Source of the DNA: Glandiceps talaboti
Lineage: Eukaryota; Hemichordata; Enteropneusta; Spengelidae
NCBI RefSeq assembly: GCF_964340395.1
Contig: NC_135554.1
Coordinates: 16,902,092 to 16,935,591 of the forward strand
Length of the DNA stretch: 33,500 nt
Direction of reading: 5' to 3'
Under the pieces are notes generated by a model that was not told where the DNA came from, made no database searches, and saw nothing but the letters and a program-made list of their open reading frames with translations. The translations under genes were made by a program, and so were the position numbers. Positions 1-11,025 of this stretch are shown piece by piece (position 1 is the stretch's first letter; each line of letters opens with the position of its first letter).

Positions 1-231
1 GGTATAACTTGTGCTACCTTTTGACTGGTAGCAATCTTATTACCCGAGACAATAAATAATACAATATATATATATAAATCAATATAAAATATACAAGTGA
101 TTTCAGTTTACCTGATCAATCCAGTGAAAGTCCTGACTTTGCTAACCTATGACCTAGAAATTTATTGATGTATTTGAAAAAATGATTCGCTATTTCATAA
201 TAAATAGTTTTTTTATTTGATTTCTCCACAG

Positions 232-1494
<1,263 letters not shown>

Positions 1495-2033
1495 TGACAA
1501 TAGACAAGTCAAACACTAATGAGAGGTAGGCAAACGTTTCCTATTTTAGACATGTTTAAAGCATTTCTCAAAACTGATATAGGATGACAGTTAGTAAAAA
1601 TGTGTTGATAGAACTTGAGTACAACATTTCTTGAACAGCAGTATACTCATGAAATACTGAAAACTAGTTGTGTTTCAGTCAAAGACAAAGCTGTTATTGA
1701 CAGTTTTAATTTCATCTGCACTTCTCAATAGTGCATTATAGCATTGGAATCTCAATGCGCTTTACAATATGAAACTTCAGTTCATGTTCACCAAAGCATA
1801 AATCTCCTCCTAACTTAAAAAACACACCTTAGGTGCAGTCATTAAAGTTTAGGATGTGTTTAACTTATAGTTTTGCTATTGTCACAGTAATATTTGGTCA
1901 TAATATAAAGTAAAGAAGATTATTTAAAGTGAAAGTGACAACTACAGTATTGTAATTCGTTTGTGAACAAACAGTATATAATACGAGATAACATAGCCTT
2001 TCGTGTTTTTACTTCCTTGTCAAGTCTTTCTCA

Positions 2034-2078
<45 letters not shown>

Positions 2079-2395
2079 TTTTGATTCGGCAAACAAGAGA
2101 GGGGATCTTGTGAAAGAAGTTTCAAAACCACATGAATATGTATGTAAACCAAACTATAAGAGCGACAACAATTATGAACTTTCGTATCATTAATAAAACA
2201 AAAAATCATCATTTCAACTCACGTAAAACAAACCATGGTTTTACTTGTTCCTGTCTACTTTGTTGTTGTAAGTGTGAATTCGATTGAATACAGTTTCCAA
2301 TTTGTAATTTGATATAATTAAATTGATCTCCAAAAGTGTCATTCTGAGTTATTCTTCAGTTATTGTAAGTTGAAAATATTTTGACACAACTGTCC
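1495..2395. other. 3' flank of the VWD gene, no further gene seen
   Basis: AT-rich sequence downstream of the stop. It holds an ATTAAA (1841-1846), an AATAAA (2192-2197) and a pure (TC)n run at 2039-2072. The open frames over the TC run are low complexity. Confidence 0.6.
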
Positions 2396-2800
2396 TTAGC
2401 AACCGTGACCACGCCCTTGGCAACAGTGAAATGATGATGTGTGTTACAAATATAACAACAGATGGATAGGCAAGTGATTAAAGAATCTAAGAACATATGC
2501 AAGCATGCCTATCAACAAGACCACGCCCATAGCAACAGCTTAAGGATAATGGAGATGAAAACTGGGATGGGTATGCAAGTGAATAGAGATTCCAAAAATA
2601 TATGCAAAGATGCCTAGCAACATGTGTGTATATTGCAAAGATAAAACAGGATGGTTGGGCAGGTGAATAAAAATCCAAAAAGCAACAGTGAAATTGTGAT
2701 GTATATTTCAAAAATAACAACGTGGGTGGTTCGGCAAGTGGATAAACTTTCAAAAGAATTGACTTAATTGACCCAGCAACGAAGATAATGTCCATACTAA
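2396..2800. repeat. Degenerate minisatellite, unit about 110-120 bp
   Basis: Phrases recur in the same order: gaccacgcccwtrgcaacag, then a gatgatgtgtrtt-like stretch, ataacaac, a ggatrggtaggcaagtgaat-like stretch, and atatgcaaRcatgccta. Clear unit starts are near 2397 and 2518, with more decayed copies following to about 2800. The open frame on the - strand here is a by-product. Confidence 0.7.
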
Positions 2801-4253
2801 AAGTACAATTATGGTGTGTATAAAATGTTTAAAAAATTACAACTTTCGGAAACCCCTTGAGTTAAGTTTTGTTGAGACCAACCAGTTCTCATTTGCATGT
2901 GAAAACAACAACACGCATACAGTTGCAATATACAGTATACAGTTGTGCTACAACACCATTGGCGCTATTTTTGCTGACTGAAACTATCATTAATGAATAC
3001 CTATTAGCAATTTGTCATTCACACCAGTATGTCAGAAATTCTATATGACACATGGACACGATTAAACTTAGTGGGTTATCTTTTATCATTCAATCTACAT
3101 TTGTACTAACTATACATTTAGTTTTCATCAACATGTGTTCGCCCCATTTTGAAACAAAAATATTGTCATCATTTCTATGCACATTTCACTTTAAATACCT
3201 TTTGAACAAACAATGAAAATCAAAATAAACCTATACGACTCTTAATGTGTTTGGCATCAGACAGTGTTTCGTGGAGGGAAACAAAGCTGGTGCATTAAAC
3301 ATGTACTGAAACACAATATGAATGAGTTTTAAATTTATTATCCTGCATTTCAATCATTTAAAATGTCGTGTCTACCAGAAATGTAGACAGCAGAAGTAGG
3401 AAGCCATGATGGAATTCCAAAATAAATACCCAGTCTTCATCCATATGGCCACTTTAAGGTTCTACTACTCTACATGGTAAGTGACTTCTAGTTTTGCAGC
3501 CAGTGACTTGTCTCGTCTTCATTGGTTTTGAGAGTGTAGTTATTGTTATATGATCATCTGTACATGTCTTAAATGGCATTGTATAGTGTCAAGATTGAAT
3601 TTAGGGAATGCTATGTCGACTATATTTTCAAGTAAAGATGGCGTCTGTTAATATAATTATGTGTCCCTTGAAGTAAATATTCCATTTCGTGTTGTTTGAT
3701 GGATCGAGATACAGCCAAAGTTATTATTATATACTCCAGCCTCTTTGTCTTAACAAATGTATAATAGTGTCAAGTCGACGTAATTAGGATAAATGCGAGG
3801 CCATCACACGATTTTGTCCAATAAATTATTGCAGACAATCCCCAAAATGAATTAAACACGTGTCAAATGCAGAGGGGCTTCAATACAAAATTTCACAGTT
3901 GGGTATGTTATCGAGGTATTCGTGTATAACTCAAAATCATATGCAGGTTGATAGCAGTAATCAATGTAAGAGTACTAACGGCCGACTGGACTTTCCTTTA
4001 AATGACCTTTAGTCAATGTGATTGTGTGTGTTCATGCATACTTGTCTTTCTATGTTGTGAGTTTTGTGTTGTCCGAGTTTTATGCGACAATCTACTTACA
4101 GCTCCAAACTAACTCTTGAAATATCACAGACAGACTCATACTAGTTTAGACAAAGTGAGATTTGACCTTTATTCCTTTTATACGAACATAGAGAAGAACA
4201 CAGTGCACTTAATATAACATATATTGATCAGGATGGCAGACAGTTCGAGGAAC
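2801..4253. other. Intergenic, no gene recognised; contains a dispersed repeat
   Basis: No exon with credible splice signals and recognisable product was found on either strand. The only structured item is the dispersed repeat at 3399-3457, listed separately. Confidence 0.5.
3399..3457 (+). repeat. Dispersed repeat, copy 1
   Basis: The segment runs ggaagccatgatggaatt, ccaaaataaatacc, catccatatggccacttta. A related segment in the same order is at 30972-31047, and the last 20 bases recur exactly at 6131-6150. This suggests a decayed transposon end used several times in this locus. Confidence 0.65.
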
Positions 4254-4263
4254 ATGGAAGAAC

Positions 4264-4513
4264 CAATCTGATTAAAATCTGATGTGGTAAAAGCTGCTAG
4301 ATGGCTTTATTTACCTCTATATGTCCATCATTTTGTGTCGTTTGTTTTGTTCCGCGTGATTGCTGCCTTTCCACGAAGGCGGGAAGGCGGCGATCACTTG
4401 GAACCTCAGACCACTAAAAAGAGTTGGAACAAAACAAACGACACAAAACGATGGAAACAGAGGTAAATAAAGGTATCTGGTCTCTTTTACCACATCAGAT
4501 TTTAATCAGATTG
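4264..4513. mobile_element. Foldback MITE with 10-bp target-site duplication
   Basis: The ends are inverted repeats: caatctgattaaaatctgat at the left and its near-exact complement ending aatcagattg at the right. The complementarity continues through tggtaaaag, atttacctct and cgtttgttttgttcc for about 90 bp per arm, around a GC-rich centre with its own ggcgg/ccgcc inverted segment. Both sides are flanked by the direct repeat atggaagaac (4254-4263 and 4514-4523). There is no transposase. A 9-11 bp duplication with long terminal inverted repeats is typical of Mutator-like elements, so that class is the best guess. The 60-codon open frame at 4284-4466 is only the repeat arm. Confidence 0.88.
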
Positions 4514-4523
4514 ATGGAAGAAC

Positions 4524-5769
4524 ATGACAATCTTTTCTAGATCTTTGTGTTTTATAAATCAATCGATTACTTAAAAAGTATTCTGTCATAGTATTCACTT
4601 GCTTGCTCTGAATATAATGAGCTGAACTTAAATAATTCAATAGTTATGGATTTGGTCATAGACAAAGTCAAATAAAGCAGGGAAACAAATCAACAGGAAC
4701 ATGTGGTCTGAATGGTTTCTGCTGATGTACGATGCACAAAGAAGCTTTTTTCAGTGCACATGCGCTATACATTTGCATAAATTATGCTGGGTAGGTGCAT
4801 GCGCACGTCATGAAGGTTTCTTAAACCAAAGGAGTTACATAATTCTTTGCCGTCGGTTATACGTTTCTCATACTAAATTGCAAATCAATCGTAAAAGAAC
4901 TGTTCCATAGAAAAGTGAAACGTCACTCAAATGGCAGAATATCAATGTACTTGGTATCACTTTTCAAATCGCTTTTAGCTGGTTGGCAAATGTAACTTTA
5001 TTCTTAATGATTGTGCTAAAACGTCTCAATATATTCAACAACTGACCGTTTCCATTCTGTACTTACAACAATTAGTAAATTATGTTGAACAATTGAAACA
5101 ATGACCGTCTTTCAAACCCTTCTCAAATGGTATGAATAAAGCATCTATTAAATTTTACCAACGGGAGTGTCGATAATTTAGAATTATGTCAATTTGGAAC
5201 ATGATACAGGAAGCGGAATAATAGACAAACTTTTAATGAAATACGTTGGAGGAGTACGATGACGTCATATTAATATGATCAAATAATTTCAGTATTCTCA
5301 GTAAGATATCAAGAGACTCCGCGTCTCTATCATTATCTCATCACCCAATCTAATCTAATCTAATATATGTAATCTAATCGTAATAATTCAGACCAAGTAT
5401 TGATCGTCATAAAGATGCCAGCCTTGTCTTATATTGACACTGTAGGTTGGCATAACAGCATATGTCCCATATTAATGATTTTGAGTGCATATGCACGAGC
5501 AATTTTTTTTCAACTACACCACAAAGTGTGCCGAATATTAACATACCTATACGTTTGCACATTTAGTATTCAGTGGACTGATAATAGTTTGAATCCACCA
5601 CGTGTCAACATTGAAGATAAGAAATTACCATAGGAAGGTATACGAAGTCGCGGCAACTTCAATCACACAACAGCCCTGACTAGGAGCAACCAGGACGGTG
5701 TTCATACGACCAACGACGGAAACATACAACATGTTGCAGCAGCACAGGTTGAAAAAGCGTATTAGGTTC
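4524..5769. other. Intergenic, 3' of the M28 gene; no gene recognised
   Basis: Nothing here can be assigned. No AATAAA on the - strand is seen close to the M28 stop codon; a variant ATTAAA lies at about 5235-5230 and an AATAAA at 5002-4997. A short ctaat run is at 5347-5385. Confidence 0.5.
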
Positions 5770-5855
5770 TCATACAGACATGTACGATGCCACTGCACTG
5801 ACAACCATCATTAGGAGCACGTGGATGGAATAAATGCCACTGGCGGCGGACGTTG
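5770..5855 (-). CDS. M28 gene A exon 7: GPI-anchor signal and stop
   Basis: A strong acceptor (tttttttcgcttcttacag) leads in phase 1 into STSAASGIYSIHVLLMMVV and SAVASYMSV, then TGA at 5772-5770. A run of small residues (possible omega site Ser/Ala/Gly), a short spacer and a hydrophobic terminus is the standard GPI-attachment layout. Support is increased because the paralogue ends the same way in the same phase. Confidence 0.75.
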
Positions 5856-8800
5856 CTGTAAGAAGCGAAAAAAAAACCATACACTGTATCAACCTAAGAT
5901 CAAGTAATAGTCAAGTCATTTTCTGTGTTTAATTATTTTAGAATTATAAATAAACAACGGGGATGGCTATTTCTATGATTGATTTTTTGAATTTATGATA
6001 AAAGAATAATTGAAATAAAATGGTACTAAAGGTTTAAATATATGCATTGCTAGAGACACAGACTATCCAACAAAATGGTTATATGGATAGAATTGAATAT
6101 CTGTTTTTAGATTTGCGAAATCACGTTTCTCATCCATATGGCCACTTTAATGACAGCGCCTCCAAGCGTCGAGAGTTTGAGTCCATCTAAACAGTGTCAT
6201 TCATTTTAACAATGTATGTTAAATAAACAAACAAACAAATATACAGACAGACAGACACACACACAGACAGACACACAGACACAAACACAAACACACGCTT
6301 ACTCTGAAATTAGGTTGAAAATTTCAACAAACAAACAAACAAACAAACAAACAAACAGGCAGACAGACAGACATACACACACAAACACACACTCTGAAAT
6401 TAGGAATAAACAAACAAACAACCATACACATACACACACTTTGGTTGAAAATTCAAAGTCAATTCCAATTCCAAGGAAATATTTTCAGCAACATTTCACA
6501 ACTTATTTCACTGCACATCTTTTCAACACTGCCCAACAGGCCTGGATATGTTCAGTGTGTCGGGAAGATGATATTAAGAGACTATATGTACATATTTGTA
6601 TATTTTAATGCAGTATACTAACTTACATTCACACACAGCCAGTTGAGCCAATGTATTTTTTATCGTCTGCGTAGTTTTGGCGGCAAATAACAGATTTTGG
6701 TCAGTTAGCATTGTTGTGGAGTTATCACAACTTCTATGATAACAGCTACGCATGACTCCTCGATGCAGGGCTGAAAACATATATAAAGAAATGTCAGGTA
6801 TGAAATGACGAACTGGAACTCAATTGACTCTTTCGATTATTCATGATATCCATAATATAATACCAAAACCCAAGTTATTAAAGATCTCCACTCATAATAC
6901 CCATTATACCATGCACGAGCCAAGTCCAACAAAAGTATAGAATATATACTATGGTCGTTCTACGTCACAACAACGCGTACCTACGTCACTGGTTCTGCTG
7001 TCTTCGAAGTATGAGTCAAAACGTTCAAAATTGCCATTATTACCCCCGATTTTTCTTTGATAGTACTGGTGCTGGTATAATGATGTTATTATCCAATATC
7101 TTCATTAAGTTGGACAAGGGCATTAGGTCACTCGTATTTTCCTTGGTTGAACGTATACACATATTGGAGAATGATATCTTATTATTTCTGTACACAGTAG
7201 CTGAACTTTATCAACTAACTGTCAATGCAGGGCGTGGCCAAGACAGGTATACTTGGTAATTTTTATCAAAAACACCGACAGTCTCCTCAGTCATGTATAA
7301 ATACCCCGAATGGGGTTTGTCAGTGACATAGCCTTAGGTAAAGAATAATAATAATTATAATATTAAATAATAATTTATTGTTTAAAGACCATTACACAAT
7401 ACATGTACTAACGGTCTGTACAAAACAAATTACAAGAGTTAAAAATATGATCCAGAAAAAAAGAATACACAAAAATTGTTCTTTGCATCACATCATAAAA
7501 TCACAACAGTTTGATTAAAAACAACAAATTAAACCATACAGGACACCCTCATAAAAATTGAGACTCAACCACTTCAACAGTTAAATTTTGATGAAATATG
7601 TACGTTTTAAGATTTGAAATTAAAGAAAGAAAACCCATGCAAAGTTTTAGAAAAAAAAATTAGTCTGAAATTGAATCAAACTTGTGCTGAATTCCAATTA
7701 CTAGGATTCTATCCAATCACTTACCAGTATCAGTGAGATAAATGGCTTTGTAGGGCTGGTCATTATTCCAGAATGATCTGTGATCGCTATCCAACAAAAA
7801 TTCGTACTTCGAACTTTGTTCTTCTGTGGGACGACCTACAGATGATACAGTATCATACAATGTAAAACTCAGGTTGTGTAGACTTATTGTTTGAAGTTGA
7901 TGTTTTCATCAAAATTGTATAGGATTTCCAATTACTATTGGATTGGTTTGGCAGAAATTGATGTATTAAGTGTCGTCAAAATCACCCCGCCAAAACTCTC
8001 CAACCCTAACATGAATAATACCCATTTCAATTAATCGAATAGTTGTGGTGTATTTTTTTATATCAGTAATGATCCCAGTGACGTCACTACGGTGGCCCAC
8101 AGGTGACATAGAAACAATACATTTGTGGCAGAAATAATTAATTTTTTGAGAGCAAAATATTTAGTACAATTTTATCCTTGTACTAAATATTTTACTCTCA
8201 AAAAATTAATCATTTCTTCCACAAATGTATTGTTCCTATGTCACCTGTGGGCCACCGTACGTCACCATCGTATTCAATTCTGCTAATTTTACCGACCTCT
8301 TAGAAAATGCAACTGTACCTTTTTGAAGCCATCTGTTTTGGCCCTATATTTTCTTTCGTCAGAAGTGTGATTACAGTTTATATGACAAGGATAATTCTAT
8401 AGAATCACCTTTTTCGTGAGAAGAAATGTATACAATTTCGCAAACATTTCGTAAAATTTTGCGATTATTTTTTATAGGAGGTGGCGAATTTATTGGCTTT
8501 GAAATTCGGGTACATGTTGGTAAGATACATACCTTCTATTGGAATCTGAACTTTCATAAATTTGTAGTCTGCGTCTTCTCCCCATTGCTCGACGACTGCG
8601 TCTGTTAACTGACTGTCAGCGGAACGACTGGTGCAGAAAAGGAAATTTCCCTTCATCTTATTTGTGGTCATCTCCTCATTGAACGACACAAATTCCTACA
8701 GGTGAAGTAAAATGTCCATTTCATGTAATATTACCGTAAAACGGTCCACAGATACAGTTTTGCGGTAACGCTGAATCACGTCAAGCACCGAAAACATTCG

Positions 8801-10302
8801 TTACTAAAATACTATTATCGTCAGGTACACAGTTTTTTCCTTGAGCAAAGAGTGATCTTATATTCAGCTTGAATAAACGCATGCTTTCTGCAAATTTAAA
8901 GGCCTGAACAACGTATTTATATGTAACACGAATTTGAACACTTCGACTGAAATATCAGTAGAGTACTGCAGAACTAATGACGTCAAAGCACGTTGTCATG
9001 ACATAGAACTACCAGGCTATAAATCCCATACTTTTCAGCCAAAAGCGTTCAGCTTGGCTTTCGTTGCCATTAAGTATACTTACGTCGCCTGTTAGGAATG
9101 AATTCTGGGAAGTTTCGGTGTTATCATAATTCATTATGGTGTCCAATATAATCGCACCTTGGAATTTCGCAGAGTTGTCAGCCAGATAAGTTTTAAGCCA
9201 GTTGTTTACGAATTCATTGCTACCACATGTTCCATTCTTACATGTCGCTTCTGTGAATAAACAAACGCAACTATTATGTTATGAAATAATGACATATATA
9301 CAATCTATCTTATATTATCTATTTTATTTTGCTCTGCCTCCAAAGTATCTTACATATATATATACATATATAAGATACTATATATCGTTTCTCGTATTTT
9401 CACGCTTCTTCGATCATCAGCCGGATGACTGATAAATTGAGATTGTCAATGTCTATATGTATACTTAAATAATAAATGTGGATCCCTTAATGTCTGAAAG
9501 GAAAAAGAAGGGTTTGGTATTTCAAGTGTCGTACAATTAAGAAGCATTTTGGCAGAACATGGTATTATATATTATTGAACTTAAAGAAAGTAACTCACCA
9601 TCATTTTCTTTCAAGTCGAATGCAGCAAACAGAATCGTATTCTTACAGCTGAATCCTGAAGCCTTAAGACTTTTTAAGGCTTCAATTATAGCTGACAAAC
9701 CGGACCCATTGTTATCAACTCCAGGGGTTTTTCTCGTCGTGTCATAATGGCCACCAATCAACATAACTGAGTCGTCGGCTGTACCAGCTCGGCTTCCTTT
9801 CATTACACCAATCACATTTGTGCCTTTTTTCTGTTAAAAAAGACACATAGATTGTGTTTTCAGTGTACGTATCATGCCACGGCAAAGTGTGTCATGTGGT
9901 ATGCATGAGATAATATGATTGGTTGTAGTGTTGATGTACAAAGCCGGCCATGGTCATAAATACTGCTTTTACATATGAATGAAACCACGGCCTCTTGGCG
10001 GATAGGCCGGTGTTTACGACGCTGCTGTAAAGCGGCATGTGGTCTACGGCGATGCGTTTCCTTACCTCTTCAACATCACTGGCAAATTTCTGCAATTCTG
10101 TCTCAATTCCACTGTCTTTGAACGCTGTCTGAATGTATTCTTGAGCCTTGATATGATATTCCATTGCGTCTTCATGGTCTCTACTTTGACTGAAACTGTC
10201 TTCAATTATCTTTTTCAGATTGTCGCCAGTAGTCTTAAGATCGTCAGCTGATTTTGCATAGTGTAACAACACAATTACTAGTCGAAAAAGAATAAAAAAC
10301 AT
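5770..10302 (-). CDS. GPI-anchored M28-family zinc peptidase homologue (complete, 7 exons)
   Basis: Exons on the - strand are 10302-10066, 9830-9599, 9250-9084, 8695-8533, 7835-7725, 6770-6627 and 5855-5770. Every junction is GT/AG, phases agree throughout (0,1,0,1,1,1), and the 1140 nt give 379 residues plus TGA. Residues 1-18 (MFFILFRLVIVLL...) are a signal peptide. The M28 domain shows GGHYD (His107), GVDNNGSG (Asp118), FAAFDLKEND (Glu154), ILDTIMNYD (Asp193) and SDHRSFWN (His285), which are the five metal-ligand positions of this family. The Glu that acts as general base in family members (first of the EE pair) is Lys153 here. Residues 352-379 are Ser/Ala/Gly-rich and then hydrophobic to the end, as in a GPI-anchor signal. 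Expected location is the outer cell surface. The closest relatives are M28 aminopeptidases; activity is uncertain because of Lys153. Its neighbour at 29819-33197 is a paralogue. Confidence 0.85.
6222..6435. repeat. Mixed ACAA/ACAG/AC microsatellites
   Basis: Two arrays of acaa, acag and ac units are separated and followed by the phrase ctgaaattagg (6302-6312 and 6381-6391), so a roughly 79-bp unit was duplicated. They lie in intron 6 of M28 gene A. The Gln/Thr-repeat frame over them is not a gene. Confidence 0.9.
6627..6770 (-). CDS. M28 gene A exon 6: C-terminal helix of the peptidase fold
   Basis: The acceptor is tatgttttcag. It encodes a Cys pair (SCYHRSC), then LTDQNLLFAAKTTQTIKNTL, the last helix of the domain, and CE before GAA T|GTAAGT. 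The same pattern (Cys pair, TDxNLLFxAKT) is in exon 32003-31839 of the paralogue. Earlier GT sites are poorer donors. Confidence 0.85.
7725..7835 (-). CDS. M28 gene A exon 5: SDHRSFWN, last metal ligand
   Basis: The acceptor is catctgtag and the donor ACT G|GTAAGT. It encodes SDHRSFWNNDQPYKAIYLTD; His285 matches the final zinc ligand in the SDHxxF motif of M28 enzymes. Exon 33197-33090 of the downstream paralogue aligns with it (GDHFNFWNEDDFKAVYITDT), one codon shorter. Confidence 0.92.
8088..8259. mobile_element. 172-bp hairpin MITE with 6-bp target duplication
   Basis: Two arms of 80 bp (8088-8167 and 8180-8259) are complementary with about 4 mismatches and flank a 12-base loop. The ends read tacggtggcccac...gtgggccaccgta. 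The perfect direct repeat cgtcac lies on both sides (8082-8087, 8260-8265), which marks an insertion. It sits in intron 4 of M28 gene A. No coding capacity. If transcribed with the gene it would form a long RNA hairpin. Confidence 0.95.
8533..8695 (-). CDS. M28 gene A exon 4
   Basis: The acceptor is cttcacctgtag and the donor GAA G|GTATGT. It encodes EFVSFNEEMTTNKMKGNFLF, CTSRSADSQLTDAVVEQW and YKFMKVQIPIE, the variable helix-strand region between the third and last metal ligands. Confidence 0.88.
9084..9250 (-). CDS. M28 gene A exon 3: LDTIMNYD metal ligand
   Basis: The acceptor is tgtttattcacag and the donor GAC|GTAAGT. It encodes a small disulfide-like pair (TCKNGTCG), SNEFVNNWLKTYLA and GAIILDTIMNYDNTETSQ. 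Asp193 corresponds to the Asp ligand of the second zinc in M28 peptidases. It has no Met near its start, so it escapes simple open-frame finding. Confidence 0.9.
9599..9830 (-). CDS. M28 gene A exon 2: GGHYD and first metal ligands
   Basis: The acceptor is tttttaacag. The exon encodes TNVIGVMKG, VMLIGGHYDTT (metal His107), PGVDNNGSGLSAIIEAL (bridging Asp118) and NTILFAAFDLKEND (Glu154 ligand, Lys153 at the catalytic-base position). The donor is GAT G|GTGAGT. This is the most diagnostic exon for family M28. Confidence 0.92.
10066..10302 (-). CDS. M28 gene A exon 1: signal peptide and N-terminal helix
   Basis: The ATG at 10302-10300 opens MFFILFRLVIVLLHYAKS, a good signal peptide; this is why it is preferred over the frame's in-frame upstream extension, which lacks an ATG. 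It is followed by a charged helical region ending IETELQKFASDVEE, the usual lead-in to M28 domains. The donor is GAG|GTAAGG. An alternative acceptor (aaaatcag before the Ala-Asp-Asp codons) would remove the signal peptide but has a poor pyrimidine tract. Confidence 0.75.
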
Positions 10303-10996
10303 TAAATTGTCATTCTTTAAGGAAATAGATATCACTCGGAGATATGACGAAATGGTTGCGGTGGTGCTAGTAATAAATATTTCATATTGTTTTTTTATTT
10401 TAACAATTAGGCCAAAATAAAATTGTCTGATTCCGGTAACTCGTTAGTTTTTTTTACTTCCCATCCTAAACTTCTTTTTTTTAAATTTTTTTTTAGAGAG
10501 AATTCAATTATCGAAAAATAGAAATTATTTGCAAAAGTCACGCGAGAAATAGTGAGATTTGATCATGTCATCGCCGCGTGTGACCCAAAGGCCATATGGA
10601 TGGGTGCTAGCTAAACAACGGAAAACAAAATATGAACCTGACAAAAAATATAGATATAAATTTTTTTTTCTAAAAAATAAAATAAAAATCTTACCTACCC
10701 ACCCTACTTTGAAATTGGGCGTTATCGGAACCACACAGATTTTTTCATTTGGCCTTATATCTAGTTGGAGTTCTTTAAATTCTCGGTTTTTTTTTCTTTG
10801 TGGCAAATTGGCAGAAATCTTTGTAAACATGCAAAGTTGAATAGAGTGGTTGGTCTTGGTCGATGAGGGCGCAAGTCAACCACATTGTCCTCAATTTTCC
10901 AAAGTCAACGATCGGAGTATTTTTTAAAAAGAGAAATGTTCCGTTTGTCCCCCTTTTCGTTAAAATTGTGATTGCGAACATGTTTCTATTTTCCTT
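10303..10996. other. 5' flank of M28 gene A
   Basis: AT-rich sequence upstream of the start codon on the - strand. No convincing TATA box or other promoter element was identified. A copy of the MITE family listed at 10575-10757 lies here, so the upstream region is partly transposon-derived. Confidence 0.5.
10575..10757 (-). mobile_element. MITE family 'GGTTCC', copy C (reverse, partial)
   Basis: On the - strand it begins aggcc, then ctgtgtggttccgataacg and a gtagggtgggtaggtaagat-like stretch. It matches the left ends of the copies at 22481 and 28141 and shares internal sequence (gtcaggttc, gttttccgttgtt) with the first. The opposite terminus was not found. Confidence 0.6.
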
Positions 10997-11025
10997 GGGG
11001 GTGGGGGTGGGGTGGGGGTAGGGGG
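10997..11025 (+). other. G-quadruplex-type tract
   Basis: Five runs of four or five G separated by T or TA, a textbook four-stranded DNA motif on the + strand. It lies about 700 bp upstream of the M28 gene A start codon, on the strand opposite to its coding strand. Confidence 0.75.

Noticed and set aside
217-231. ATG at 217 as the start of the VWD coding region
   Set aside because: It falls in the polypyrimidine/acceptor region (tttctccacag) and would start in the middle of a VWD domain.
4284-4466. 60-codon + strand open frame
   Set aside because: Lies wholly inside the foldback element at 4264-4513; the frame is a by-product of the inverted arms.
5636-5790. Alternative - strand open frame of about 50 codons overlapping the last M28 exon region
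   Set aside because: Reachable from a weaker ggttgtcag acceptor and fully open, but Cys-rich without any M28 or GPI character; the 5855 start explains the data better.
6302-6312. cctaatttcag as an acceptor for the last exon of M28 gene A
   Set aside because: Joining there in phase 1 gives an immediate TAG; the acceptor at 5856 has a much better pyrimidine tract and yields a GPI signal matching the paralogue's layout.
9559-9747. + strand open frame opposite M28 exon 2
   Set aside because: It is the complement of a well-supported M28 exon; no splice signals or family motifs on this strand.
10039-10251. + strand open frame opposite M28 exon 1
   Set aside because: Antisense shadow of the exon that codes the signal peptide and N-terminal helix.
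10303-10335. Upstream extension of M28 exon 1
   Set aside because: No ATG in the extension; the hydrophobic signal peptide starts exactly at the ATG at 10302.
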